From positions 620,001-684,000 of the forward strand of contig NZ_CP054570.1 of assembly GCF_013343115.1 (NCBI RefSeq): a DNA stretch of 64,000 nt, given 5' to 3'. The position numbers and the translations under genes are program-made. This document shows positions 18,581 to 26,669 of the stretch, piece by piece. Source of the DNA: Streptococcus sanguinis (GTDB taxonomy: Bacteria; Bacillota; Bacilli; Lactobacillales; Streptococcaceae). The notes beneath the pieces are model-generated. The model searched no databases. It was not told the origin of the DNA and worked only from the letters and a program-made list of their open reading frames with translations. Each line of letters begins with the position of its first letter. Within the stretch, counting starts at the first letter, position 1.

Positions 18581-18616
18581 AAATAGAATAGGCAAGTCTA
18601 CCTGTTCTATTTTTTC
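18581..18616 (+). terminator. Intrinsic terminator of the rgp operon
   Basis: AAATAGAATAGG pairs with CCTGTTCTATTT around an 8-base loop and runs into a T tract. It follows the GacH-like stop by 6 bp. Confidence 0.85.
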
Positions 18617-18653
18617 TTAATTTATGCTAAACTAGTAGTATGGGGGTGTGAGC

Positions 18654-19142
18654 ATGATAAAGATTTTCGGTAAGGTTCGCTATCACTGGCAGCCAGATGT
18701 AGCCATCCTGATAATATATTGGTCTTTATCGGTCATTCCGATTTTTGTTGGCTTAGCTTTGATGTATGAAAGCTCACGAGTGCCGACTCTTGTTCTGTTT
18801 TCTTTCTTCTTGTTCATGGTTTTGTTGGGAATGGGAGTTCATCGTTATTTTACCATTTATGATGATGGAACCTTGCGAATTATCACAGCCAATCCCTTTA
18901 CTCCGATAAAGGTCAAGATTTCAGATATTGAAAAAGTCGAAGTGACCAAGACGTCAATTACCTTATATTTTAAAGGGCAGAGCCGCAGCCGGAGTTTTTG
19001 TATGCGCAAGTGGCCTAAGAAATATTTTGTCAATGCCCTAGCCCTTAATGAGCATTTTAAGGGTGAGGTAGAATTAGTAGATAATTTTACCCATATTGAC
19101 TATTTTGAAGCTTACTATGGCAGTCAGTCCAAAAAATCCTAG
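18654..19142 (+). CDS. ebsA: EbsA family membrane protein
   Basis: This 162-residue protein begins MIKIFGKVRYHWQPDVA, has two close membrane segments (about residues 18-38 and 45-65) and then a soluble domain, as in the streptococcal EbsA family. The name comes from an enterococcal aggregation-substance study; the molecular function is not established. The ATG at 18654 is chosen because GGGG at 18642-18646 is then correctly placed; GTG at 18648 is possible. The 3' end overlaps the convergent ferredoxin gene by 4 bp. Place before cmk-infC agrees with the pneumococcal order. Confidence 0.82.
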   Translation: MIKIFGKVRYHWQPDVAILIIYWSLSVIPIFVGLALMYESSRVPTLVLFSFFLFMVLLGMGVHRYFTIYDDGTLRIITANPFTPIKVKISDIEKVEVTKTSITLYFKGQSRSRSFCMRKWPKKYFVNALALNEHFKGEVELVDNFTHIDYFEAYYGSQSKKS

Positions 19143-19336
19143 TCTTTCAAAAGAGCTCGGGTTGGGCAGTTTTTGATGGCTTCCACGACATCGGGATCCT
19201 CAGCGATTTCCTTTTCTAGGAGCTGGTCGTCCTGGTAAAATTTGACGATGCCATTGTCATGATAGTCAAAAAGATCTGAGTAGGTTTGACAGAGCCCACA
19301 GGCAATGCACCGTTCGGGAATGAGTGTTACTTTCAT
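19139..19336 (-). CDS. Small ferredoxin (4Fe-4S)
   Basis: This protein of about 65 residues reads MKVTLIPERCIACGLC and ends NCPTRALLKD. C-x2-C-x2-C near the start plus one more cysteine before a proline near the C-terminus gives four ligands for a single 4Fe-4S cluster, so it should carry electrons in the cytoplasm. The second methionine is chosen by family length; an upstream ATG at 19342 would add two residues. It is the only minus-strand gene in this part and runs against ebsA. Its redox partner is unknown. Confidence 0.85.
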   Translation of the reverse strand: MKVTLIPERCIACGLCQTYSDLFDYHDNGIVKFYQDDQLLEKEIAEDPDVVEAIKNCPTRALLKD

Positions 19337-19381
19337 ACCCATATTGTAATAAGATTTTAAGAAAAACTCAAGGAGGAAGTC

Positions 19382-19819
19382 ATGGAAAAAGAACCGTGGG
19401 AAGAAGATGTATACGATAACGGAGAAGATAAGTTGAAACGAACCAAGAAATTTAGCGCCTTGAATGCAGACCGCTTGTTGACCATTTTAACCATTATTTT
19501 CTGTATTTTAGTGGTTGCGGTGGTGTGCTTCTTGACCTATCTGTCTACTGGGGGAAGTAATAGACAGACCCAAATGGAAGGTTTCTACGGCACTTCAGCA
19601 GCAAGTTCCAGCAGTGAAGCGTCTTCTACTGCAGAGCAGACAGCGGCAAATACGACAGAATCATCTGAAGGAACTCTGACTGTCCAGCCTGGTGAAGGAG
19701 AGGCAGCCATTGCGGCGCGTGCGGGTATTTCTATTGCCAAGCTGGAACAGCTGAACCCTTCTCATATGTCCACTGGGTCTTGGTATGCCAATCCAGGTGA
19801 TGTTGTGAAGATTGAGTAG
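19382..19819 (+). CDS. LysM-domain membrane-anchored protein
   Basis: This 145-residue protein has a charged cytoplasmic N-terminus (1-32), one membrane segment (about 33-55), a Ser/Ala/Thr-rich linker (about 65-95) and a C-terminal LysM-like module (about 98-145) with LTVQPGEGEAAIAARAGI and LEQLNPSHM. It is therefore held in the membrane with a peptidoglycan-binding domain outside. The AGGAGG ribosome binding site lies just before the ATG. Its gene is 9 bp from cmk, so the two are probably co-transcribed. The family is known in streptococci and enterococci without a defined role. Confidence 0.85.
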   Translation: MEKEPWEEDVYDNGEDKLKRTKKFSALNADRLLTILTIIFCILVVAVVCFLTYLSTGGSNRQTQMEGFYGTSAASSSSEASSTAEQTAANTTESSEGTLTVQPGEGEAAIAARAGISIAKLEQLNPSHMSTGSWYANPGDVVKIE

Positions 19820-19828
19820 GAGCTGACC

Positions 19829-20506
19829 ATGAAACAGATTCAAATTGCGATTGACGGTCCTGCTTCCAGTGGAAAATCGACTGTTGCTAAGATTATTGCC
19901 AAGGACTTTGGCTATACTTATTTAGATACAGGAGCCATGTACCGGGCTGCAACCTATCTGGCTCTGCGGCATCATCTAACAGAAGCAGATGCCACTGAAA
20001 TTGTAGACTTGCTCAATAATCATTCGGTCAGTTTTGGTCGAGCGGAAGATGGCGAGCAGCTAGTCTTTGTCGGCGACGTGGATGTGACTCACCCGATTCG
20101 GGAAAATGAAGTTACCAATAATGTTTCCTGGGTATCAGCCATTCCTCAAGTACGTGAGAAACTGGTGGCCTTGCAGCAGCAAATTGCTGCTCAGGGAGGG
20201 ATTGTCATGGATGGCCGTGATATTGGAACGGTTGTCTTGCCTCAGGCTGAGCTCAAGATTTATCTGGTAGCTTCGGTTGATGAAAGAGCTGAGCGCCGAT
20301 ATAAGGAAAATCTATCAAAAGGTATTCCAGCTGATTTGGACAAACTGAAAGAAGAAATTGCAGAGCGGGATTATAAGGACAGTCACCGCGAGGTTTCGCC
20401 ATTGAAACCGGCAGACGATGCCATTCATTTTGATACCACGGGTGTTGGCATTTCTGAAGTTGTTGCATTTATCGAAGAAAAAGCGAAAAAAATCATTGAC
20501 AAATAA
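19829..20506 (+). CDS. cmk: Cytidylate kinase
   Basis: This 225-residue enzyme phosphorylates CMP and dCMP. It shows the P-loop [12 protein letters not shown] at residues 8-19, [15 protein letters not shown] in the CMP-binding region, [12 protein letters not shown], and the lid region ERRYKEN, with the length usual for the family. It follows the LysM gene closely (AGGAG before the ATG). The promoter for infC overlaps its last codons. Confidence 0.96.
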   Translation: MKQIQIAIDGPASSGKSTVAKIIAKDFGYTYLDTGAMYRAATYLALRHHLTEADATEIVDLLNNHSVSFGRAEDGEQLVFVGDVDVTHPIRENEVTNNVSWVSAIPQVREKLVALQQQIAAQGGIVMDGRDIGTVVLPQAELKIYLVASVDERAERRYKENLSKGIPADLDKLKEEIAERDYKDSHREVSPLKPADDAIHFDTTGVGISEVVAFIEEKAKKIIDK

Positions 20507-20524
20507 AATGAAACTTGGTATGAT
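20496..20524 (+). promoter_or_regulatory. Promoter of the infC-rpmI-rplT operon
   Basis: TTGACA at 20496-20501 and TATGAT at 20519-20524 are separated by exactly 17 bp; TGG precedes the -10. The -35 lies inside the cmk 3' end. It is the strongest promoter match seen in the window. Confidence 0.85.
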
Positions 20525-20529
20525 AGTAG

Positions 20530-20665
20530 AGTTGAGAAAAGCAGAAGTGAGAGCTTCTCGCCTTGCGACTAACGTTGTCTGGCTCTACAGGATTTAGTTT
20601 CAGTAATGAAATATTATCATGTAGTGCGGGTTTGCGTTAGCAGGTCCGCACTTGTTTTTCTCTAA
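20530..20665 (+). promoter_or_regulatory. Structured leader of infC-rpmI-rplT (L20-leader type) with terminator
   Basis: About 150 bases of untranslated leader separate the promoter from infC. It contains a hairpin AGAAG/CTTCT near 20543-20558, then CTAACG at 20569-20574, which is complementary to CGTTAG at 20635-20640. The latter lies in the loop of a terminator hairpin AGTGCGG/CCGCACT (20623-20651) followed by TTGTTTTT. This is the expected design of autoregulation in which ribosomal protein L20 binds and favours termination before infC. The exact Rfam family was not checked. Confidence 0.75.
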
Positions 20666-20688
20666 AAATAAAAAAAGAGGTGAAAACC

Positions 20689-21210
20689 ATAGCAAAACAA
20701 GACTTATTCATCAATGATGAAATTCGTGTGCGTGAAGTTCGCTTGATCGGTCTTGACGGCGAACAATTAGGTATTAAACCGCTGAGCGAAGCGCAGTCTC
20801 TTGCGGATGAAGCAAATGTCGATTTGGTCCTGATTCAGCCACAAGCTAAACCACCTGTTGCAAAAATTATGGACTACGGTAAGTTCAAATTTGAGTACCA
20901 GAAAAAACAAAAAGAACAACGCAAGAAACAAAGTGTTGTTACTGTGAAGGAAGTTCGTCTGAGTCCAACTATTGACAAGGGAGACTTTGACACTAAACTT
21001 CGCAACGCACGCAAGTTCCTTGAAAAAGGAAATAAAATAAAGGTATCTATCCGCTTCAAAGGCCGGATGATTACCCACAAAGAAATCGGGGCTAAAGTTT
21101 TAGCAGATTTTGCTGAAGCGACTCAAGATGTTGCTATTATTGAGCAAAAGCCTAAGATGGATGGACGTCAGATGTTCATGCAGATGGCGCCAATTCCTGA
21201 CAAAAAATAG
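20689..21210 (+). CDS. infC: Translation initiation factor IF-3, ATA start
   Basis: This is IF-3, 173 residues from the ATA at 20689 ([18 protein letters not shown]). The N-domain, the lysine-rich linker near [11 protein letters not shown] and the C-domain are all present. The strong Shine-Dalgarno AGAGGTGA at 20676-20683 lies 5 bases before ATA. It covers the GTG at 20680, so that GTG is unlikely to be the start. Non-ATG starts for infC are known elsewhere (AUU in E. coli) and let IF-3 control its own synthesis by rejecting weak start codons. It is co-transcribed with rpmI and rplT. Confidence 0.93.
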   Translation: MAKQDLFINDEIRVREVRLIGLDGEQLGIKPLSEAQSLADEANVDLVLIQPQAKPPVAKIMDYGKFKFEYQKKQKEQRKKQSVVTVKEVRLSPTIDKGDFDTKLRNARKFLEKGNKIKVSIRFKGRMITHKEIGAKVLADFAEATQDVAIIEQKPKMDGRQMFMQMAPIPDKK

Positions 21211-21243
21211 ATTGTCAGAAAGATAGAAAAAGGAGAAAACATT

Positions 21244-21444
21244 ATGCCAAAACAAAAAACACACCGCGCATCAGCTAAACGTTTCAAACGTACAGGTTCT
21301 GGTGGCTTGAAACGTTTCCGTGCTTACACTTCTCACCGTTTCCACGGAAAGACTAAGAAACAACGCCGTCATCTTCGCAAAGCAGGAATGGTGCATGCAG
21401 GAGATTTCAAGCGTATCAAAGCAATGCTTACAGGTCTGAAATAA
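21244..21444 (+). CDS. rpmI: 50S ribosomal protein L35
   Basis: This 66-residue basic protein, with [19 protein letters not shown] at the start and [13 protein letters not shown] motifs, is L35 in full length. It lies 33 bp after infC with AAAGGAGAA upstream and 44 bp before rplT. Codon use is strongly biased as in other highly expressed ribosomal genes. Confidence 0.98.
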   Translation: MPKQKTHRASAKRFKRTGSGGLKRFRAYTSHRFHGKTKKQRRHLRKAGMVHAGDFKRIKAMLTGLK

Positions 21445-21488
21445 GAGCTACTGTAACGATTATCTAGGAAATATTGGAGGAAATATAA

Positions 21489-21848
21489 ATGGCACGTGTT
21501 AAAGGTGGCGTTGTATCACGCAAACGCCGTAAACGTATTTTAAAATTAGCTAAAGGTTACTATGGAGCAAAACATATCTTGTTCCGTACTGCAAAAGAGC
21601 AAGTAATGAACTCTTACTACTATGCATACCGTGACCGCCGTCAGAAAAAACGTGACTTCCGCAAACTTTGGATCACTCGTATCAATGCGGCAGCTCGTTT
21701 GAACGGACTTTCATACTCACAATTGATGCATGGTTTGAAATTGGCTGAGATTGAAGTTAACCGTAAAATATTGGCTGACTTGGCTGTTAACGATGCAGCA
21801 GCTTTCACAGCTCTTGCAGATGCAGCTAAAGCTAAGCTTGGTAAATAA
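21489..21848 (+). CDS. rplT: 50S ribosomal protein L20
   Basis: This 119-residue basic protein starts [20 protein letters not shown], typical of L20, which binds 23S rRNA early in assembly. In Firmicutes L20 is also the repressor of this operon through the leader before infC. GGAGGAAAT precedes the ATG, and a terminator follows the stop. Confidence 0.98.
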   Translation: MARVKGGVVSRKRRKRILKLAKGYYGAKHILFRTAKEQVMNSYYYAYRDRRQKKRDFRKLWITRINAAARLNGLSYSQLMHGLKLAEIEVNRKILADLAVNDAAAFTALADAAKAKLGK

Positions 21849-21855
21849 TTAAAAT

Positions 21856-21885
21856 AAGAACTGAGGATTTCCTTGGTTCTTTTTC
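21856..21885 (+). terminator. Intrinsic terminator after rplT
   Basis: AAGAAC and GTTCTT pair with an inner GAGG/CCTT stem, followed by TTTTT. It closes the infC-rpmI-rplT operon. Confidence 0.8.
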
Positions 21886-22065
21886 GATAACTATTAATGA
21901 AAAGTATAAAGAAAGAAATAGCCCGCCATGCCACTTATAGTATAGATAAAGGCTTGTTACTGATAAGACAGATTTCATGGTAAAGCTAGTTAAAAATAGG
22001 GAATTGCGATATAATAGAAAAAACAGATACTTATGTGAATAAAAAATCAGTAGAATGGAGAAATT

Positions 22066-22533
22066 ATGTCGGAGAATCGTTTAGCTTGGGATCAGTATTT
22101 TGCGGCTCAGGCTCTCTTAATCGCTAATCGTTCAACCTGTAAGCGAGCCAAGGTTGGCGCTGTATTGGTCAAGGATAATAAGGTTATTTCAACTGGTTAC
22201 AATGGCTCGGTTTCAGGGACTGAGCACTGTATTGACCATGAGTGTCTGGTTATTGACGGTCACTGCGTGCGGACCTTGCATGCTGAGGTCAATGCCATCT
22301 TGCAAGGAGCCGAGCGGGGAGTCCCCAAGGGATTTACGGCTTATGTGACTCATTTTCCCTGTCTCAACTGTACCAAGCAACTGCTTCAGGTCGGCTGTAA
22401 GCGAGTGGTCTACATCAACCAATATCGGATAGATGACTATGCTCAGTATCTATACAAGGAGAAAGAGGTGGAATTAGTTCATCTGCCGCTGGATGATGTC
22501 AAGAAGGCTATCGCTCAGACGGATTTGGTATAG
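22066..22533 (+). CDS. comEB: dCMP deaminase / ComE operon protein 2
   Basis: This 155-residue zinc-dependent cytidine/dCMP deaminase has the HAEVNAIL motif (zinc ligand His and catalytic Glu, about residue 70) and PCLNCTKQ with the two zinc-binding cysteines (about residue 99). It turns dCMP into dUMP. The ATG follows AATGGAGAAATT. A TATAAT at 22010-22015 may be its promoter. It stands apart from other competence genes, so a nucleotide-metabolism role is more likely than one in DNA uptake. Confidence 0.92.
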   Translation: MSENRLAWDQYFAAQALLIANRSTCKRAKVGAVLVKDNKVISTGYNGSVSGTEHCIDHECLVIDGHCVRTLHAEVNAILQGAERGVPKGFTAYVTHFPCLNCTKQLLQVGCKRVVYINQYRIDDYAQYLYKEKEVELVHLPLDDVKKAIAQTDLV

Positions 22534-22547
22534 AATGAGGAGTTTAT

Positions 22548-22640
22548 GTGAAAAGCGCATATGTATGTTATGTAGCAAAATATTCTCTGAATCAAGCGTG
22601 TATTATAGAGGTTGGACATAAGCGAAATGCTATTATCTGA
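22548..22640 (+). CDS. Possible 30-residue peptide after comEB
   Basis: A GTG at 22548 lies 5 bases after GAGGAG and opens a 30-codon frame ending TGA at 22638-22640. The peptide (VKSAYVCYVAKYSLN at its start) has no recognised domain. The good ribosome binding site is the only positive evidence. The frame is short enough to be chance. Confidence 0.2.
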   Translation: MKSAYVCYVAKYSLNQACIIEVGHKRNAII

Positions 22641-22705
22641 GGAACAATAGTGGGATAGATATCTTGCCTCTTCAGTCTAAAAAATAATTAGAAAGGATGA
22701 ATCAA

Positions 22706-23128
22706 ATGACGAATAATGAGATGAATAAAGATAATAATCAATCTATTGAGGAACAAAATATTCCTGACGTTACTATGAAGAATTCAAAAGAAACCAAGTA
22801 TAGGTCAGGTCTGCTGTCATTTGCTTTTTATCTATCGATAATTTATCTTGTCTTGTTTGTTTTACTTTTCACTCTAGCAGCTCCATGGGGGATCGTCTTG
22901 TTAATTTTCCTAGCACCCAGCTTAATTTGTATTTTAATTGCGACCGTTTTAACTGGTATTGGAAAGAATAGAGGAAATAAGGGTTTACTGTATGCAGGTT
23001 CAGGACTTTACCTGATTTCTGCCTTTTTTGCAGGAGACCCAGATTGGTTTCTTTTTCAAATCGCTCCATTTGTTTTAGCAGCTCTTGTTTTGTTCGGAAC
23101 TCTAATGGCTAAAGAAGTGGAGAGGTAA
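22706..23128 (+). CDS. Hypothetical membrane protein, about 140 residues
   Basis: I do not recognise this protein. It has a polar N-terminus of about 40 residues rich in N, K and E, then three hydrophobic segments (about 44-65, 68-90 and 105-130), and ends with a short charged tail. The ATG at 22706 is preferred since AAAGGA lies 8 bases before it; the ATG at 22697 overlaps that site. It stands alone between comEB and metK, with a terminator about 100 bp downstream. Its function is unknown. Confidence 0.65.
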   Translation: MTNNEMNKDNNQSIEEQNIPDVTMKNSKETKYRSGLLSFAFYLSIIYLVLFVLLFTLAAPWGIVLLIFLAPSLICILIATVLTGIGKNRGNKGLLYAGSGLYLISAFFAGDPDWFLFQIAPFVLAALVLFGTLMAKEVER

Positions 23129-23227
23129 CAGAAGAAAATTTGGTGCTAAACTATATCTTCTCTTTATGTTTTTATTTTGTTATTTAGTCTGGATAGGTTG
23201 GTTAACTTCCAAGAATGAATGGAGCTT

Positions 23228-23267
23228 AACAAGGTATAGTTTTAATCTATATCTTGTTCTTTTTTTA
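23228..23267 (+). terminator. Intrinsic terminator upstream of metK
   Basis: AACAAGGTATAG pairs with CTATATCTTGTT (one mismatch) around a 7-base loop and is followed by seven or more T residues. It ends transcription from the hypothetical membrane gene before the metK promoter. Confidence 0.8.
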
Positions 23268-23292
23268 AAAAAAGGAGTGGTATCGTAAATTA

Positions 23293-23301
23293 TGGTATAA
23301 T
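23293..23301 (+). promoter_or_regulatory. Extended -10 promoter of metK
   Basis: TGGTATAAT sits about 10 bp before the start of the S_MK riboswitch. No clear -35 is seen. The predicted start leaves the whole riboswitch in the transcript. Confidence 0.65.
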
Positions 23302-23307
23302 GAAGAA

Positions 23308-23388
23308 GTTATATAGTCCCGATAAGGTGGTAGTTCTTTCTATCAGTACTTTGTAACTCTATAACAATTTATTTAAGGGGGGACATTT
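23308..23388 (+). promoter_or_regulatory. S_MK box (SAM-III) riboswitch controlling metK
   Basis: The element has the S_MK layout: a closing helix GTTATA (23308) with TATAAC (23359), a GTCCCGATAAGG core, an internal hairpin, and TTTGTAACT. The unusually strong GGGGGGA Shine-Dalgarno at 23377-23383 can pair with TCCC at 23317-23320. SAM binding would hide the ribosome site and stop MetK synthesis. The class is known upstream of metK in Lactobacillales. The match is from memory of the consensus. Confidence 0.88.
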
Positions 23389-23390
23389 CT

Positions 23391-24581
23391 ATGTCAGAAC
23401 GTAAACTTTTCACGTCTGAGTCTGTATCGGAGGGGCATCCTGATAAGATTGCAGACCAAATTTCCGATGCTATTTTGGATGCTGTCTTGAGTCAGGATCC
23501 AGATGCCCATGTGGCTGCTGAAACAGCCGTTTATACGGGCTCGGTTCATGTTTTTGGTGAGATTTCGACCACAGCTTATGTAGATATTAACCGTGTGGTT
23601 CGAGATACCATTGCAGACATTGGCTACACCAATACAGAGTATGGATTTTCAGCTGAGACAGTCGGTGTGCATCCGTCTTTGGTGGAGCAGTCTCCAGATA
23701 TTGCTCAAGGTGTCAATGAAGCTCTGGAAGTTCGTGGGAATGTGGATCAAGATCCATTGGACTTAATTGGTGCTGGAGACCAGGGGCTTATGTTTGGCTT
23801 TGCAGTGGATGAAACGCCGGAGCTCATGCCGCTTCCTATCTCGCTCAGTCACAAGCTAGTCCGTCGATTGGCAGAGTTGCGCAAATCAGGAGAGATTGCC
23901 TATCTTCGTCCAGATGCTAAGTCACAGGTGACAGTTGAGTATGATGAAAATGACCAGCCTGTGCGCGTGGATACGGTGGTTATTTCGACTCAGCATGACC
24001 CAGAAGCGACTAATGAAGAGATTCATCGTGATGTGATTGAAAAGGTGATTAAAGCAGTAATCCCAGCCCAGTATCTGGATGATAAGACAAAATTTTTCAT
24101 CAATCCAACCGGCCGCTTTGTAATTGGCGGTCCGCAAGGAGACTCTGGCTTGACTGGCCGTAAGATTATTGTGGATACTTATGGCGGTTATGCTCGTCAC
24201 GGTGGCGGTGCCTTCTCTGGTAAGGATGCAACCAAGGTCGACCGCTCTGCTTCATACGCAGCTCGCTACATTGCTAAAAACATCGTGGCGGCGGGACTGG
24301 CCAAGAAAGCAGAAGTGCAGTTAGCCTATGCCATTGGTGTGGCTCAGCCGGTTTCTGTACGGATTGATACTTTTGGAACTGGTGCTGTTGCAGAAAGCAA
24401 GCTTCAGGAAGCAGTTCGTCAGATTTTTGATCTGCGTCCGGCCGGTATCATTCAAATGCTGGATCTGAAACGTCCAATCTATCGTCAGACAGCAGCTTAT
24501 GGCCACATGGGTAGGACAGATATTGACCTGCCTTGGGAAAAGTTGGATAAGGTAGAGGCATTGAAAGCAGCAGTGCAGTAA
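23391..24581 (+). CDS. metK: S-adenosylmethionine synthase
   Basis: This 396-residue enzyme makes SAM from methionine and ATP. It has [17 protein letters not shown] at residues 12-28, the [12 protein letters not shown] loop, the C-terminal GGGAFSGKD phosphate-binding loop, and the full family length. It is monocistronic, with its own promoter, SAM riboswitch and downstream terminator, so it is feedback-controlled by its product. Confidence 0.98.
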   Translation: MSERKLFTSESVSEGHPDKIADQISDAILDAVLSQDPDAHVAAETAVYTGSVHVFGEISTTAYVDINRVVRDTIADIGYTNTEYGFSAETVGVHPSLVEQSPDIAQGVNEALEVRGNVDQDPLDLIGAGDQGLMFGFAVDETPELMPLPISLSHKLVRRLAELRKSGEIAYLRPDAKSQVTVEYDENDQPVRVDTVVISTQHDPEATNEEIHRDVIEKVIKAVIPAQYLDDKTKFFINPTGRFVIGGPQGDSGLTGRKIIVDTYGGYARHGGGAFSGKDATKVDRSASYAARYIAKNIVAAGLAKKAEVQLAYAIGVAQPVSVRIDTFGTGAVAESKLQEAVRQIFDLRPAGIIQMLDLKRPIYRQTAAYGHMGRTDIDLPWEKLDKVEALKAAVQ

Positions 24582-24589
24582 GATGACAG

Positions 24590-24620
24590 TTCTCAATCGT
24601 AATGGTTGAGAGCTTTTTTA
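24590..24620 (+). terminator. Intrinsic terminator after metK
   Basis: TCTCAATC and GGTTGAGA form the stem with a short loop, followed by GCTTTTTTA. Confidence 0.85.
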
Positions 24621-24780
24621 TATAGGTGGCTTTTACAAGGCAAGCAGTCTAGCCTTGCGCTTCTCTCATTTTTTGCAATACTATTTTTTCTGAAAAATTA
24701 TTGAAAAAGCCATTTTCTCTGTTTCATTTTAATTTCAATTGTCTTATTTATCTAAAAGTATAGGAAATTTCCTGAATCTG

Positions 24781-24789
24781 TGGTATAAT
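24781..24789 (+). promoter_or_regulatory. Extended -10 promoter of murA
   Basis: TGGTATAAT is 36 bp before the murA start. The rest of the metK-murA gap (about 160 bp between terminator and promoter) is AT-rich and shows no further element that I can name. Confidence 0.6.
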
Positions 24790-24824
24790 AAATGGCAATA
24801 CCTTGAAAGAGCTTTATTTTAAAC

Positions 24825-26084
24825 ATGAAAAAAATTGTAATACATGGTGGTCGCCCCTTAAAAGGAGAGGTGACTATTAATGGTGCTAAAAACAGTGTCG
24901 TTGCCTTGATTCCGGCTGTGATTCTGGCAGATGATATTGTAACGTTGGATGGCGTTCCGGATATTTCGGATGTGGATAGTCTGATTGATATCATGATTGC
25001 CATGGGGGCTAGTGTTACTCGCTCTGAGGACAGTCTGACGATTGATCCGCGTGGTATCCAAAACGTCCCTATGCCTTATGGAAAGATCAACAGTCTAAGA
25101 GCGTCTTATTATTTCTATGGCAGCTTGCTTGGCCGCTATGGTGAAGCGACGGTAGGTCTGCCTGGTGGCTGTGACTTGGGGCCGCGTCCTATTGACTTGC
25201 ATCTCAAGGCTTTTGAAGCAATGGGGGCTAAGATGACCATGGATGGCAACTACATGAACCTATCCACAGGGGGTCAGCAGCTGAAAGGCGCTAGCATTTA
25301 TATGGATACGGTCAGCGTGGGTGCTACCATCAACACGATGTTGGCTGCTGTCAAGGCCAAAGGTCGGACTATTATTGAAAATGCAGCGCGGGAGCCAGAA
25401 ATCATTGATGTGGCAACTCTCTTGAATAATATGGGAGCACATATCCGTGGAGCAGGAACTGATATTATTACGATTGAGGGGGTTCCACACCTTCATGGAA
25501 CGCGTCATCAAGTAATTCCTGATCGTATCGAGGCAGGGACCTATATCGCCCTTGCTGCAGCTATTGGTCAGGGAATTCAGATTAATAATGTCCTTTATGA
25601 GCATTTGGAGAGTTTTATTGCCAAGCTTGAGGAAATGGGTGTTCGGATGACGGTTTCTGAAGACAGCATTTTTGTCGAAGAGCAGCAAAATCTGCGTGCT
25701 ATAAACATTAAGACTTCTCCTTATCCAGGCTTTGCAACTGACCTACAACAGCCCATCACTCCGCTCTTGCTGACGGCTAATGGCCATGGTAAGATTACGG
25801 ACACAATCTATGAGAAGCGGGTTAACCATGTGGCGGAGCTAGCTAAGATGGCAGGCAAAATTTCAACTAGCAGCGACCAGATTGTCTATGAGGGACCAAA
25901 TCAACTGCAGGGAGCTCAGGTCAAGGCGACCGATTTACGAGCAGGAGCTGCTTTGGTTATTGCAGGTTTGATGGCTCAAGGAAAGACAGAGATTACTAAT
26001 ATCGAGTTTATCCTGCGCGGCTATTCTAATATTATTGAAAAATTAACAAGTCTGGGTGCAGATATCCAGTTGATAGAAGAATAA
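24825..26084 (+). CDS. murA: UDP-GlcNAc 1-carboxyvinyltransferase
   Basis: This 419-residue enzyme does the first committed step of peptidoglycan synthesis. It has [15 protein letters not shown] near the N-terminus, and the catalytic Cys116 in [11 protein letters not shown], which makes it fosfomycin-sensitive in principle. [15 protein letters not shown] lies near the C-terminus. Low-GC Firmicutes carry two paralogues; the gene order after this one (GNAT, CBS/HotDog, map, yihY) is that of the pneumococcal MurZ copy. A terminator overlaps the stop. Confidence 0.95.
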   Translation: MKKIVIHGGRPLKGEVTINGAKNSVVALIPAVILADDIVTLDGVPDISDVDSLIDIMIAMGASVTRSEDSLTIDPRGIQNVPMPYGKINSLRASYYFYGSLLGRYGEATVGLPGGCDLGPRPIDLHLKAFEAMGAKMTMDGNYMNLSTGGQQLKGASIYMDTVSVGATINTMLAAVKAKGRTIIENAAREPEIIDVATLLNNMGAHIRGAGTDIITIEGVPHLHGTRHQVIPDRIEAGTYIALAAAIGQGIQINNVLYEHLESFIAKLEEMGVRMTVSEDSIFVEEQQNLRAINIKTSPYPGFATDLQQPITPLLLTANGHGKITDTIYEKRVNHVAELAKMAGKISTSSDQIVYEGPNQLQGAQVKATDLRAGAALVIAGLMAQGKTEITNIEFILRGYSNIIEKLTSLGADIQLIEE

Positions 26085-26104
26085 GCGTTTTTCGCTTATT
26101 TTTT
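26080..26104 (+). terminator. Short terminator overlapping the murA stop
   Basis: AATAAGCG and CGCTTATT pair around TTTTT and continue into TTTT. It is short, and the next gene begins 13 bp later, so it may only reduce read-through. Confidence 0.65.
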
Positions 26105-26117
26105 GTAGAGGTAGCAG

Positions 26118-26669
26118 ATGAATTTGTGGACACATTTAGCAGCCTGCTCATTTATTGAGACAGAGCATGCTTTTTTGCGGCCCATTGTCTTTGAAGATGC
26201 AGGAGCCCTATATAAGATTGCGTCCAATCCGGAAAATACTCAGTTCATCTTTCCGACAGAAGCAAGCCTAGAGGAAAGTGAATACGTCATTGCCAATTTC
26301 TTTATGAAAAATCCTCTGGGGATTTGGGCCATTTGTCACAAGGAAACGCATGAAATGATTGGCTCTGTCAAGTTTGAAAAGATGGACGAGATCAAGAAAG
26401 AAGCTGAGTTAGGTTATTTTCTGCGGCAAGACTACTGGGGACGAGGGCTGATGACAGAAATTGTCCGAGAGATTGTTTTTCTATCTTTTACCCGCTTTGA
26501 CTTCAAGCGTCTCAGCATTATCACTCATGCAGAGAACCTAGCCAGTCAGAAGGTAGCTCAAAAATCTGGCTTCAGCCTCTACCGGCAGTTTAAAGGGAGC
26601 GATCGGTACACGAGGAAGATGAGAGATTATCTGGAGTACCGTTATGAGAGAGGAGATTTTAATGAGTAA
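26118..26669 (+). CDS. GNAT family N-acetyltransferase (RimJ/RimL type)
   Basis: This 183-residue protein has the GNAT fold pattern: the N-terminal FLRPIVFEDAGALYKIA, a central MIGSVKFEKM strand, ELGYFLRQDYWGRGLMTEIV with the acetyl-CoA pyrophosphate loop, and a C-terminal ENLASQKVAQKSGF. It probably acetylates a protein N-terminus or a small amine; the substrate is unknown. It overlaps the next gene by 8 bp and is conserved at this place in pneumococcus. Confidence 0.88.
   Translation: MNLWTHLAACSFIETEHAFLRPIVFEDAGALYKIASNPENTQFIFPTEASLEESEYVIANFFMKNPLGIWAICHKETHEMIGSVKFEKMDEIKKEAELGYFLRQDYWGRGLMTEIVREIVFLSFTRFDFKRLSIITHAENLASQKVAQKSGFSLYRQFKGSDRYTRKMRDYLEYRYERGDFNE

Noticed and set aside
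20680..20688. GTG start for infC
   Set aside because: The GTG is part of the Shine-Dalgarno AGAGGTGA itself, so it cannot be served by it; ATA at 20689 is correctly spaced.
22534..22696. Possible riboswitch or IS remnant between comEB and the hypothetical membrane gene
   Set aside because: No terminal repeats, no strong hairpin and no transposase-like translation were found.
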